A stretch of DNA of 64,000 nt, taken from contig DASYKT010000027.1 of NCBI GenBank assembly GCA_035995185.1, positions 1 to 64,000 on the forward strand, given 5' to 3'. Below the pieces are notes generated by a model. It was not told the DNA's origin. It saw nothing but the letters and a program-made list of their open reading frames with translations, and searched no databases. Shown here in pieces: positions 34,712 to 42,875 of the stretch. Position 1 is the first letter of the stretch, and each line of letters opens with the position of its first letter. The position numbers and the translations under genes were made by a program. The DNA is from DASYKT01 sp035995185 (lineage in GTDB: Bacteria > Acidobacteriota > Blastocatellia > Pyrinomonadales > Pyrinomonadaceae).

Positions 34712-35440
34712 CTAGTCAACGTCCGCTTTTCCTTTCAATAGATCGGGTCTATTAGATATTGTTTTTTCCAGCGCTTTTTCTTTGCGCCATTTTTCAATTT
34801 CACTATGGTTGCCGCCTTGCAGCACCAGGGGAACTTCCATCCCCATAAATTCCGCCGGCCTTGTATAATGCGGATAATCCAGCAGGCCGCCCGAATTATC
34901 GCTAAAAGATTCGTTTTCCGCTGAAGTGTCGCTTCCCAGCGCTCCGGGCAATAGTCTTGTTACCGCATCGACCAGCACCAGCGCCGCCGCTTCTCCGCCC
35001 GAAAGGACGTAATCTCCGATGGAGATCTCGTCTGTTACCAGCGCTTCATTTACGCGCTCATCGACACCTTCGTAGCGGCCGCATATCAAAATGATATGCT
35101 TGGCGTCTTCGGAAAATTCCCTGACGATACTCTGCTTGAGCGGCCTGCCTTGCGGTGAAAGCAATACCACTCTTGTCCGGTCAGGATACTCGTCTCTTTT
35201 CAAAGTGCCGGTAAACTGTTCTATCGCCGTAAAGATCGGTTCGGGTTTGATCACCATCCCGTCGCCGCCGCCAAAAGGGCGGTCGTCGATCTGCTTGCGC
35301 TTATCGGCTTTTTCGACAAATTCCCGCAGATCGTGAATTTCGATCTGCAAAATATTTGCGGCCTGCGCACGGCGAATAATGCCAAAGTCAAAGACCTCGC
35401 GAAAGAACCCCGGGAAAATTGTTAAGACATCAATCTTCAT
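34712..35440 (-). CDS. trmD: tRNA (guanine-N1)-methyltransferase
   Basis: A 242-residue SPOUT-class enzyme methylating G37 of tRNAs. It has the start IDVLTIFPGFF, RPFGGGDGMV, the knot motifs ICGRYEGVDERV and GDYVLSGGE, and the C-terminal YTRPAEFMGMEVP. An insert around 170-185 (Asp/Ser-rich) is longer than usual. It is 100 bases from rimM, an unusually wide gap filled by a repeat. Confidence 0.96.
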   Translation of the reverse strand: MKIDVLTIFPGFFREVFDFGIIRRAQAANILQIEIHDLREFVEKADKRKQIDDRPFGGGDGMVIKPEPIFTAIEQFTGTLKRDEYPDRTRVVLLSPQGRPLKQSIVREFSEDAKHIILICGRYEGVDERVNEALVTDEISIGDYVLSGGEAAALVLVDAVTRLLPGALGSDTSAENESFSDNSGGLLDYPHYTRPAEFMGMEVPLVLQGGNHSEIEKWRKEKALEKTISNRPDLLKGKADVD

Positions 35441-35471
35441 TTGGTCTTTTTATTTAAGAATAGCGATCAAA

Positions 35472-35529
35472 GCAGAACCCAATGTAAATGAGGGCTAAAT
35501 CTTTACCCTCGCTAACGCGGGCTTTCTGC
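35472..35529. repeat. Hairpin repeat between rimM and trmD
   Basis: GCAGAACCC at the left and GGCTTTCTGC at the right enclose GAGGGCTAAATCTTTACCCTC and GCTAACGCGGGC, a mosaic of short stems. It interrupts a cluster that is otherwise tightly packed. Confidence 0.65.
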
Positions 35530-35540
35530 CTAAACTCCAT

Positions 35541-36074
35541 TCAAAAATCCAATAAACCGTCGGGAGGATCTATTCTGATTATCTTGTTTTCAATATCTAC
35601 TTCTACACAGATGGTTTCGGCAAAGGGCACCAGGTGATCTCTGCCTTTCTCCTCTTCATCAGCTACTACGAGGAGCTCTGTGCCGCCGGTGCGCATCAAT
35701 TCGCGCACTAGCCCTACCTTCTTACCTTCCAGTGTCAAAACCGTGCAGCCTTCCAGCTGCCAATCGAAAAACTCACCGGCTTCGAGCTCTACTGCATCGC
35801 CTTCCGGCACGCAGACTTGGGCATTAACTATAGTCTGCGCGGTTTCGATGGAATCGACACCGGCAAATTTCAACACGACGCGGTTCTTCTGAAACCAAAA
35901 ATCTTCAATTTTCAAACTATCTTTTTCACCGTCCGGTTTTATCAGGGTTACTTCTTCTAACCCCTCGAACCTTTCGGGAAAGTCGGTCAGCAGATCGGCT
36001 ACCAATTCGCCGCGCAAGCCCCTTGGCCTGACCGTAAAAGCTATCGCAACAAGTTCGCCGGTGTTAGCGCTCAC
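35541..36074 (-). CDS. rimM: 16S rRNA processing protein RimM
   Basis: A 177-residue ribosome-maturation factor helping 30S assembly. The N-terminal RimM domain has VRPRGLRGELVADLLTDFPE and the C-terminal PRC-barrel has FFDWQLEGCTVLT and FAETICVEVD. It starts five bases after khpA. Confidence 0.94.
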   Translation of the reverse strand: MSANTGELVAIAFTVRPRGLRGELVADLLTDFPERFEGLEEVTLIKPDGEKDSLKIEDFWFQKNRVVLKFAGVDSIETAQTIVNAQVCVPEGDAVELEAGEFFDWQLEGCTVLTLEGKKVGLVRELMRTGGTELLVVADEEEKGRDHLVPFAETICVEVDIENKIIRIDPPDGLLDF

Positions 36075-36079
36075 GCGTT

Positions 36080-36310
36080 TTACTCGGCTATCTCGAGCTG
36101 GTAACGCTTACCCTGCTTCTGGCTGATGGCGTAAAGTATCGAACGGATCGCTTTGACCGTACGGCCTTCGCGCCCGATCAACCGGCCGATATCAGCCTGC
36201 TCGACGTGGACCTGCAGCACGGTGGTCGAACCGTTCTGCTTTTCGATCACCTCGACCGCTTCGGCATTGCCGACCAGCGAGCGCACCAGATTTTCCATGG
36301 CTTCTTTCAT
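36080..36310 (-). CDS. khpA: KH-domain RNA-binding protein KhpA
   Basis: A 76-residue single KH domain with the GRLIGREGRTVKAIR loop (G-x-x-G). Relatives, usually between rpsP and rimM, bind RNA and partner with KhpB. Standard size and position. Confidence 0.93.
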   Translation of the reverse strand: MKEAMENLVRSLVGNAEAVEVIEKQNGSTTVLQVHVEQADIGRLIGREGRTVKAIRSILYAISQKQGKRYQLEIAE

Positions 36311-36337
36311 AAAAACTTGCCTGCAAAAACCTTAAAA

Positions 36338-36601
36338 CTATTCCGCCGGAACGGCAGTAGCTTCAATACTATTAAAGGTTTTGATCAAACGTTTGACGGT
36401 ATCGGTCGGCTGCGCGCCGACGCTGACCCAATAGTTGACGCGGTCGATCTTCAGGTTAACTGTTGAAGGATCGGTCATCGGATCGTAGGTTCCGAGATTT
36501 TCCAAACAAGCGCCGTCACGCTTGCTGCGCTTTTCTTTTACTACTACGCGATAGAAAGGTTTTTTCTTCGCGCCCATTCTCATTAAACTAATTGCTAACA
36601 T
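36338..36601 (-). CDS. rpsP: Ribosomal protein S16
   Basis: An 87-residue small-subunit protein. It keeps the family core (ISLMRMGAKKKPFYRVVVKE, ENLGTYDP, RVNYWVSVGAQPTDTVKRL). It lies 70 bases after ffh and 27 before khpA. Confidence 0.97.
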   Translation of the reverse strand: MLAISLMRMGAKKKPFYRVVVKEKRSKRDGACLENLGTYDPMTDPSTVNLKIDRVNYWVSVGAQPTDTVKRLIKTFNSIEATAVPAE

Positions 36602-36671
36602 TTCTTCGTCCTTTGTAGTTTGTCCTTGTCAGTGGCCGGTTCATTTCTAACTATTCACCAGTCACTATTCA

Positions 36672-38168
36672 CTATCTTTTCTTGTGTCTCTTCTTCTTTT
36701 TTATCCTCTTGGATAAAGAATCTGTTTCATCGGGCGCATCACCGCCGCCCATTCCGCCGAGCAAGCCGCCCGGGATGCCATTACCGAGGCCTCCCATACC
36801 GCCCCCGCCCATCATGTTGCCTAAGCCGCCCATCATTCCGCGTCCCAGCTTGCCGAGCAATCCACCCTTGTTCATCTGCGTCATCATCTGGCGCATCTGG
36901 CCGTATTGCTTGAGCAGCGCGTTGACATCGGCAATCGTCGTTCCCGAACCGTTGGCGATGCGCGTCTTGCGGCCGGCATTGATGACCTTGGCGTTGCTGC
37001 GCTCTTCGCGCGTCATCGAATCGATCAGCGCCTCGGTCTTTTTCATTTCCGATTCGATCTTCGCCGATTGCTCGTCGTCTAACTGAATACCGCCCGTCAA
37101 TTGCTCCGGCAGCATATTCATTATTTTTGAAAAAGAACCGAGTTTTTTAAACTGCCGCAGCTGATCGCGAAAATCTTCGAGCGAAAACTCGTTGCGCTGC
37201 ATTTTGGCGAGCTGCTTTTCAGCCTCACCCTGATCGATCTTGTCCTGGACCTCTTCGATCAGCGACAGCACGTCGCCCATGCCCAATATGCGCTGCGCTA
37301 CGCGGTCGGGGTAAAACTGCTCGATCGCGTCGTACTTTTCACCGACGCCGACAAATTTTACCGGCTGGCCGATCACCTGCTTGATGGAAAGGGCCGCGCC
37401 GCCGCGGGCATCGCCGTCCATCTTGGTCAGGATCACTCCTGTGAGGCCGACCCGGCGATGGAATTCCTCAGCCGATTTGACCGCGTCCTGCCCGGTCATG
37501 GCGTCCGCCACGAACAATACTTCCGAAGGTTTCGTCTCCGCCTTTATCTGCTCGAGTTCGACCATCAGGTCGTCGTCGATGTGCAGACGCCCGGCGGTGT
37601 CGATCATCAGCGTGTCATAACCCATCTTCTGCGCGTACTTGTGAGCCTCGCGCACCAGGGTCAGCGGATCGTTCGTTTCGGGATTTTCAAATATCGCTTG
37701 TCCGACGGCATTGGCGACAACCTTTAGCTGGGCGCGCGCTGCGGGACGATAAACGTCAACCGATACCAAAAGCGGTTTTCGTTCCTGATTTTTCGCCAGC
37801 CAGTTGGCGACCTTGCCGGTCGAGGTCGTCTTACCCGAACCCTGCAAACCGACGATCATCACCGTGTTCGGGATCTGCCGGGTAAAGACCAGCCGCGACG
37901 ATGTGCCGCCGAGCAATTCGACCAGTTCGTCATAGACGATCTTGACCACTTGCTCGTGAGGTTTCAGGTCGGTCCAAACCGCCTGCCCCTCGGCCTTCAT
38001 CTTTACGGAAGCGATAAAGTCTTTTGCGACCTTATAATTAACATCCGCTTCCAGCAGCGCCATCCGGATCTCTCGCAGCGCGCCGTCCACGTGCTCGGGG
38101 GTCAATGTCCCTTCCCCGCGCAGATTTTTTAGCGTACGTTTGAGTTTATCGGATAACGACTCGAACAT
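36672..38168 (-). CDS. ffh: Signal recognition particle protein Ffh
   Basis: A 498-residue SRP54 GTPase targeting membrane and secreted proteins. It has an N-domain helix bundle, a P-loop (GLQGSGKTTSTGK near 107-119), DTAGR, TKMDGDARGG and a Met-rich M domain. The C-terminal tail is a Gly/Met-rich stretch (GMMGGLGNMMGGGGMGGL) ending in basic residues. It is the first gene of the cluster, with a consensus-like promoter about 40 bases upstream. Confidence 0.97.
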   Translation of the reverse strand: MFESLSDKLKRTLKNLRGEGTLTPEHVDGALREIRMALLEADVNYKVAKDFIASVKMKAEGQAVWTDLKPHEQVVKIVYDELVELLGGTSSRLVFTRQIPNTVMIVGLQGSGKTTSTGKVANWLAKNQERKPLLVSVDVYRPAARAQLKVVANAVGQAIFENPETNDPLTLVREAHKYAQKMGYDTLMIDTAGRLHIDDDLMVELEQIKAETKPSEVLFVADAMTGQDAVKSAEEFHRRVGLTGVILTKMDGDARGGAALSIKQVIGQPVKFVGVGEKYDAIEQFYPDRVAQRILGMGDVLSLIEEVQDKIDQGEAEKQLAKMQRNEFSLEDFRDQLRQFKKLGSFSKIMNMLPEQLTGGIQLDDEQSAKIESEMKKTEALIDSMTREERSNAKVINAGRKTRIANGSGTTIADVNALLKQYGQMRQMMTQMNKGGLLGKLGRGMMGGLGNMMGGGGMGGLGNGIPGGLLGGMGGGDAPDETDSLSKRIKKKKRHKKR

Positions 38169-38205
38169 ATAAAGACACTTCAGCCGTCAAGAGCCGAAAC
38201 TATAA

Positions 38206-38234
38206 ATATTACTGTCAGACGGGTAAAGTGTCAA
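38206..38234 (-). promoter_or_regulatory. Sigma-70 promoter of the ffh cluster
   Basis: On the minus strand TTGACA (38229-38234), 17 bases and TAATAT (38206-38211). The -35 is perfect and the -10 has five of six. It predicts a leader of about 30 bases before the ffh ATG at 38168. Confidence 0.82.
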
Positions 38235-38616
38235 GAAAACAAAGGCAAATAGCATATTTAAAGGGTTTTGGCAGGGAAACGCGAGTCACGCCGACGAGAT
38301 CAATAGCGTCGCCCGTTGAACGATGCACAAAACTCCCTTTATCGAGTAAGTACACAGCGCGCGATTTTTTTCTCTTGCTATGAGTAAAAACTATTTGGGG
38401 CAAGTCGTACCTTACTTTAGAAAGTTATTAAATTTGTTATTTTTTAAATAAATGGAACCATTCCCGAAGTTGTGCGTGTAAGAGAAGTTCTCAAAGTAAG
38501 GCTCTTAAATAAGAAGGTCGTTTCGTGAATGTTATATGGCGAAGATCTTTTAATGAGTGACATATAAGAATATCAAGTAGCTGTACTTATTATTTTTCTC
38601 ATTTCAGCCAAAACTT
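38235..38616. other. AT-rich spacer between ffh and hicA
   Basis: About 380 bases with no convincing gene; a 62-codon minus-strand frame at 38215-38403 overlaps the ffh promoter and has no family look. The hicA promoter should lie near 38560-38600 but no clear pair of boxes was seen. Confidence 0.55.
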
Positions 38617-38838
38617 ATGCCAAAAGTCGCTCCCATCAAAAGAAAAGATTTGATCTATTATTTCCGAAAGCTGGGCTTTGACGGTCCATTCGCAGGCGGT
38701 AAACACGCGTCAATGCTCAAAGGTAACCTATCGCTGACTATTCCTAATCCACATAAAGGACAGGAATACAGTAAAGGTTTTCTTCTTAAATTATTGAAAC
38801 AAGCTGAAATAGATAGGGATACTTGGGAGAAGCTCTAA
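38617..38838 (+). CDS. hicA: HicA-like toxin (mRNA interferase family)
   Basis: A 73-residue YcfA/HicA protein. It has the dsRBD-like fold with the family pattern RKDLIYYFRKLGF and the catalytic histidine in GGKHASM. The C-terminus YSKGFLLKLLKQAEI is typical. HicA toxins cleave mRNA when unbound by HicB. Here the presumed antitoxin lies on the other strand, tail to tail, with a four-base overlap. Confidence 0.88.
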   Translation: MPKVAPIKRKDLIYYFRKLGFDGPFAGGKHASMLKGNLSLTIPNPHKGQEYSKGFLLKLLKQAEIDRDTWEKL

Positions 38839-39083
38839 GCAACGGCTTCTTCTTCGATGAATAATCGCAGGCCATCAACAACGGGCAGATCAAGGTTTCT
38901 GGAAATTCTAAAGAAAAGCCATTCTTCCAAAACTTCGGCTAGCTGATCGCGGCACTCTTCGAGCGTTTCCGCATTAGCCATTACGCCTTGAAAACCTGGA
39001 ATTTCTCCATAAAAACTTCCATCATCTTCGAGTATTTCGTACTTTGCCTTGTGCATTGCTGCTTGTAGATACTGGCTTAACAT
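38835..39083 (-). CDS. hicB: HicB-like antitoxin
   Basis: An 82-residue partial RNase-H-fold protein. It has YEILEDDGSFYGEIPGFQGV, then the ANAETLEECRDQLAEVLEEW helix, both characteristic of HicB. There is no C-terminal DNA-binding segment, and the protein is a short form. HicB neutralises HicA. Convergent orientation with hicA is not the usual operon layout. An ATAAAC-GTA-GTTTAT repeat lies at the start codon and may be an operator. Confidence 0.87.
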   Translation of the reverse strand: MLSQYLQAAMHKAKYEILEDDGSFYGEIPGFQGVMANAETLEECRDQLAEVLEEWLFFRISRNLDLPVVDGLRLFIEEEAVA

Positions 39084-39096
39084 AAACGTAGTTTAT
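39082..39096. promoter_or_regulatory. Inverted repeat at the hicB start
   Basis: ATAAAC-GTA-GTTTAT spans the hicB start codon region, with a TATAAA box (39092-39097, minus strand) inside. Protein binding here would block transcription or translation of hicB. No binding protein is known. Confidence 0.4.
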
Positions 39097-39140
39097 ACAA
39101 TTCCCCCTTATTCTTCAATAAATTCATTCCGATAACCCGG

Positions 39141-39226
39141 GCGGGAGCGCGGGCACCTTGCCTGCCTGAACGTGTGTTTGCGGTCAGTCTCCCCACAGAG
39201 TGCAGGAAGTGCTCCGGCGCTCCCGG
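39141..39226. repeat. GCGGGAGCGC inverted repeat
   Basis: CGGGAGCGCGGGCACCTTGC on the left is mirrored imperfectly by the segment ending GGCGCTCCCG on the right. It resembles the GC-rich element at 48917-49038. Located between the frameshifted gene and hicB. Confidence 0.65.
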
Positions 39227-39234
39227 TCTTAAGA

Positions 39235-39598
39235 TCACGTCATATTTTCGCTATTTAATACCAGGTTGTTCTCACCCCGCGTCAGCTCCACCGGAACATT
39301 CCAAATCACAACTCTCTGCTGTATGGCCGATGCCGCAGATATGATAAGTTCCCGCTTTCAAGACTTTTATTTCGGCCTTGCCCTGCGAGTCGGTAACAAA
39401 GAAAGTCAGGGCATGGTTTCTCAGCGCGTTCATCGTCTTCGCGTACCAGATCTCGCTAGTGACATCATTTCCCTTCAATAGATCGTCGGGGCTTTTTTCT
39501 AAAATATAAAAAACCTGTTGCGGCAATGACTCGGCTCCGCCGGCGCTATTAATGATCGACGCTTCTACGTTCAGGATCGAATTAAAGCCTAATTTCAT
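39235..39598 (-). pseudogene. Frameshifted small beta-rich gene (or sequence error)
   Basis: The open frame from 39598 stops at 39272 with an atypical end. If one base near 39319 is removed, the frame continues with QRVVIWNVPVELTRGENN and ends at 39235, giving about 120 residues. That is a sensible beta-strand end for a carboxypeptidase-regulatory-like or prealbumin-like domain. The first part includes TFFVTDSQGKAEIKVLKAGT. I call it broken, or carrying a sequencing error. No signal peptide is seen. Confidence 0.6.
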
Positions 39599-39794
39599 GG
39601 TCTTGGGAGATCAGGTAAATATCTTGCCTCTTTATCACTTACGGAAATTCTGTTAATCTTTCAACGTTGTAATCACCCACGATTTTTGACAGCTAAGCAG
39701 ATCAATGAAACCGCGTAAGGGTAATCTCAGTTGAGCGTCGGCCGTCGATACGTTCAAGTAGTTTTGGCGTATTTGCCGGTTTCATTAATTCTAA

Positions 39795-39806
39795 CTACAT
39801 ATGTAG
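39795..39806. promoter_or_regulatory. Palindrome upstream of the XRE regulator
   Basis: CTACATATGTAG is a perfect 12-base palindrome 40 bases before the ATG at 39847, a plausible autoregulatory operator for the helix-turn-helix protein. Confidence 0.4.
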
Positions 39807-39826
39807 GTAAAGTCAAGGCATTACCC

Positions 39827-39848
39827 ATCGGGGAGGAAAAATCCCGAT
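39827..39848 (+). promoter_or_regulatory. Hairpin holding the ribosome site of the XRE gene
   Basis: ATCGGG (39827-39832) and CCCGAT (39843-39848) pair, placing GAGG in the loop and part of the start codon in the stem. It may limit translation. Confidence 0.4.
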
Positions 39849-40134
39849 GAGCAGTAAAAAGCCGGAACAACCTAAAAGAATAGCCAAGAAAGTGACTGAA
39901 ATTCGCTTAAGTTTGGGCTTCACTCAAGAACAAATGGCTATTGCGCTTCGAGAGCGGGCCGCAAAAGGAGTTAGGATTCACGACGGTTATATCGGCTTAT
40001 ACGAGTTAGGCAAACGCACGCCACTTCCATTGGTCATCCTGGCTTATGCCAGAGTTGCAGGAATTTCTACCGATGTCTTGATCGATGATGAATTAGACTT
40101 GCCCAAAAAACTTCCAGCCGAACCAAAGCATTAA
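39847..40134 (+). CDS. XRE-family helix-turn-helix regulator
   Basis: A 95-residue DNA-binding protein. The helix-turn-helix spans about residues 13-75 (VTEIRLSLGFTQEQMAIAL, then YIGLYELGKRTPLPLVILAY). An unusual insert of about nine residues (RERAAKGVRIH) lies between helices two and three. The GISTDVLIDDELDLP ending is typical of small Cro/CI-type repressors. It is divergent from the frameshifted gene and ends at a terminator-like repeat. Confidence 0.85.
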   Translation: MSSKKPEQPKRIAKKVTEIRLSLGFTQEQMAIALRERAAKGVRIHDGYIGLYELGKRTPLPLVILAYARVAGISTDVLIDDELDLPKKLPAEPKH

Positions 40135-40138
40135 GAAA

Positions 40139-40253
40139 GAACCACCCCGTCGCGCAAGACCGCGCCACCCCTCCTTCGTAAGGAGGGGAGTTTTTTGGCG
40201 CTTCTTTAACTCCCCTCCTTACGAAGGAGGGGTGCCCGAAGGGCGGGGTGGTT
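40139..40253. repeat. Two head-to-head copies of the CCACCCCTCC repeat
   Basis: Copy one (40139-40192) runs AACCACCCCG to GGGGAGTT; copy two (40208-40253) is its reverse complement. Each holds a CCCCTCCTT...AAGGAGGGG hairpin. The first is followed by six T (40191-40196) and is a good terminator for the XRE gene. Confidence 0.85.
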
Positions 40254-40273
40254 CTCTCATGCTGTGAACCTTT

Positions 40274-41017
40274 CTACTTCTTCACCCCCGCAGTGCAGCA
40301 GGTATTTTTGGTGGCGGGAGGCACGGCCGACTTGAGCCAACAACGCGCGCTGGGCCCCTGCACGCCGGGTTTGACGAAAACGTAGGCGCGGCAATTTGAT
40401 TGGGCGGCGCAGGCAGTGCGGCACAACTCAAAGTTGGGCTGCGGCAGATCGAAATTCGTGATGTCGCTTCCCGCGCGGTCCGTATCCTGCTCCACCGTAA
40501 AACCGCCGGCATTATTGCTTCCGTTATCGCTGGGTTTGCCTCCTCCTCTGCCGAAAAGAAGGAACAGCAAGATCACGATCAGGATCAAGGCCGCGCCGGC
40601 GACAATAAGGATCCACCAGGGAAAAGGCTTTTTCACCGGAAGAGCTTCCGGTTGTTTTACTTCCACGTTCACGGTTTGGCCCTCGGTAAACTCCTCGTCC
40701 GGATTGGCGGCCGAGAACACGTCCAGCCGGAAAGGAAATTTTTCCGGCGGCCCGCCGGGAGCGCCCGAAGCCGCGGGACCGGCCGGCTTGCTGAATTCTA
40801 CCGTGAACTGCTCCGTCCCGTGAGCGCTAAAATCTCTCTCCGGTTCCCCTTTTACACTGAGCCAATCCTGCAGCGTGCTGCCCAGGGCTTTGGCCTTGGC
40901 AATACCGCGGACGGGGGTATTTGAAACATTGGTCACGGTAAAAATAGCGGTTGCTTTGCCGTCAGCACCTGCTTTTATATCTGCTGCATCAACGGTGATA
41001 TTAAAAATGTTTGCCAT
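40274..41017 (-). CDS. Membrane protein with PAN/Apple-type domain
   Basis: A 247-residue protein in three parts. An N-terminal beta-sandwich (about 1-120) has TAIFTVTNVSNTPV and EQFTVEFSKP. One transmembrane helix (about 133-155) follows. The C-terminal cysteine-rich domain (about 170-247) has FELCRTACAAQSNCRAYVF and ARCWLKS, the PAN/Apple pattern with disulfides. PAN domains bind proteins or sugars. Part of the protein is exported; orientation is not proven, since no signal peptide precedes the sandwich domain. Confidence 0.8.
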   Translation of the reverse strand: MANIFNITVDAADIKAGADGKATAIFTVTNVSNTPVRGIAKAKALGSTLQDWLSVKGEPERDFSAHGTEQFTVEFSKPAGPAASGAPGGPPEKFPFRLDVFSAANPDEEFTEGQTVNVEVKQPEALPVKKPFPWWILIVAGAALILIVILLFLLFGRGGGKPSDNGSNNAGGFTVEQDTDRAGSDITNFDLPQPNFELCRTACAAQSNCRAYVFVKPGVQGPSARCWLKSAVPPATKNTCCTAGVKK

Positions 41018-41146
41018 GTTTTCTCCGGGATCGGGATATTTTAAGAAAGGATATCATTCTTTTAGCCGGTTTTTCGATAAAAATTATTCACCGACAGCCG
41101 TCCTGAATGGTAGTTTGCGGCGGTCTTAACTATTAAGCACCGCGAA

Positions 41147-42445
41147 TTATTCCACCGTGACCGCATCCGCCTTATCCTGTTTCAATCTGCCCGGATACAT
41201 CGGGAAATTTGCCGTCAGTTCGAGCACATCATTTTTCACGCGCGTTTTAACTTCCTCAGATTGCGGCTCGTGCAGCACGTCGGCTATCAGCCGCCCGATC
41301 ACGCGCATATCTTCTTCCTTCATTCCGCGGGTGGTCAGCGCGGGTGTTCCGACGCGGATACCCGAAGCGATAAAAGGCTTGTTCGGGTCAAACGGAATAG
41401 TGTTTTTATTTACCGTAATGTGAACTTCATCGAGCGCTTTTTCGGCTTCCTTGCCGGTGATGCCCTTGCCGTCCATAAACACGTCGACCAGCATCAGGTG
41501 ATTATCCGTTCCGCCGGAAACGATGCGCAGTCCCTGTTCTTTTAATTCGCCGGCCAACGCCTGCGCGTTATCCAGCACTTGCTGCTGGTAGGCTTTAAAG
41601 TCCGTGTGCAGCGCTTCGCCGAACGCGACGGCTTTGGCGGCGATGATATGCACCAGCGGGCCGCCCTGCACGCCGGGAAACAGCCGCTTGTTGACATCGG
41701 CGGCAAATTCTTCCTTGCACATGATCATTCCGCCGCGCGGGCCGCGCAGGGTTTTATGCGTGGTGGTGGTGACGTATTCCGCGTACGGGACCGGCGACGG
41801 GTGCAGCCCGACGGCAACCAGCCCGGCGATGTGCGCGATGTCCGCCATTACTTTTGCGCCGACACTCTGGGCGATCTCGCCGATGCGTTTAAAGTCGATG
41901 ATGCGCGGGTAAGCGCTCGCGCCGCAGATGAGAAGTTTCGGGCGATGCTCTTCGGCGATCTTTTGCAGAGCGTCGTAATCTATCGTTTCCGTTTCTTTAC
42001 TTACGCCGTAATCGGCAACCTTGTAATTCAAGCCGGAAAAATTGAGTGGGTGGCCGTGTGTCAGGTGGCCGCCGTGCGACAGGTTCATTCCCAGTATCTG
42101 GTCGCCGTGCTCGAGCGCGGCCAGCAGCACGGTCATATTGGCCTGTGCGCCGCTGTGCGGCTGAACGTTGGCGTGATCGCAGCCAAAAATTTCCTTCGCG
42201 CGGTCGATGGCCAGCTGCTCTACCACGTCGGCAAACTCGCACCCGCCGTAATAGCGTTTCTGCGGATAGCCTTCGGCATACTTGTTGGTAAAGACCGAGC
42301 CCATCGCCTGCAGCACGGCTTCGGACACGAAATTTTCCGAAGCGATCAGCTCTAGCCCGTTCACCTCGCGGCGCACTTCATTGTCGATCGCAAGGCTTAC
42401 GATAGGGTCGACTTCCGATAAATTTGCAGTGAAAAAATTATTCAT
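41147..42445 (-). CDS. glyA: Serine hydroxymethyltransferase
   Basis: A PLP enzyme of about 432 residues making glycine and 5,10-methylene-tetrahydrofolate from serine. It has LIASENFVSEAVLQAMGSV, YYGGCEFADVVE and the PLP lysine in TTTTHKTLRGPRGG. The start at 42445 is an ATG. A TTG four codons earlier (42457), with AAAGG five bases ahead, is an alternative. It is the last gene of the rpiB operon. Confidence 0.97.
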   Translation of the reverse strand: MNNFFTANLSEVDPIVSLAIDNEVRREVNGLELIASENFVSEAVLQAMGSVFTNKYAEGYPQKRYYGGCEFADVVEQLAIDRAKEIFGCDHANVQPHSGAQANMTVLLAALEHGDQILGMNLSHGGHLTHGHPLNFSGLNYKVADYGVSKETETIDYDALQKIAEEHRPKLLICGASAYPRIIDFKRIGEIAQSVGAKVMADIAHIAGLVAVGLHPSPVPYAEYVTTTTHKTLRGPRGGMIMCKEEFAADVNKRLFPGVQGGPLVHIIAAKAVAFGEALHTDFKAYQQQVLDNAQALAGELKEQGLRIVSGGTDNHLMLVDVFMDGKGITGKEAEKALDEVHITVNKNTIPFDPNKPFIASGIRVGTPALTTRGMKEEDMRVIGRLIADVLHEPQSEEVKTRVKNDVLELTANFPMYPGRLKQDKADAVTVE

Positions 42446-42473
42446 TTGCTTGATCAAAAATACCTTTACTTAT

Positions 42474-42872
42474 TTAATTAATTCCTAAAGTCAGCGGTTC
42501 CGTTTCATTCTTTTTAGAGCGCAGTTTAAATAGAACCCCCATTCCGCCTAATACAAGCTCACCCATAATGAGCAAGAATCTCGTGTGCCCCAGGTCGCTG
42601 TCGATCTTTCTCAATTGTTCGTTTTGGCGCTGAATATATTGCGGGGCCACGCTGCCGGCATCTACCGGCTCATACGGCACGGAAATGTATGACGGAACGG
42701 TAAAAAAAGCCAAAACGAAAAGGATCAGGCCTTGCATCATAAATGCTTCCACCAGGAGATGGATCCTGCGTGTCGGCGATGAAGTTTTTTTCCGGCGGAA
42801 ATAAGTGACCGTAAAAATTATCGCCGCGCTACTTATCAATGTCAGCGATGCCCAGCTATCGGCTGCGATCAT
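42474..42872 (-). CDS. Small membrane protein between rpiB and glyA
   Basis: A 132-residue protein with about three hydrophobic segments (near 8-25, 45-62 and 100-118) and a charged stretch between the last two. No family is recognised. Three bases separate it from rpiB and about 30 from glyA, so it is surely in their operon. Confidence 0.7.
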   Translation of the reverse strand: MIAADSWASLTLISSAAIIFTVTYFRRKKTSSPTRRIHLLVEAFMMQGLILFVLAFFTVPSYISVPYEPVDAGSVAPQYIQRQNEQLRKIDSDLGHTRFLLIMGELVLGGMGVLFKLRSKKNETEPLTLGIN

Positions 42873-42875
42873 AGA

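Noticed and set aside
38215..38403. 62-codon minus-strand frame upstream of ffh
   Set aside because: It overlaps the ffh promoter, has no ribosome site or family pattern, and its composition is that of the spacer.
41579..42355. Long plus-strand frame opposite glyA
   Set aside because: It mirrors the codon structure of glyA in antisense; no sensible protein motifs are seen.
42446..42473. Glycine riboswitch before glyA
   Set aside because: The gap is about 30 bases and glyA is inside an operon; no room or structure for a riboswitch.
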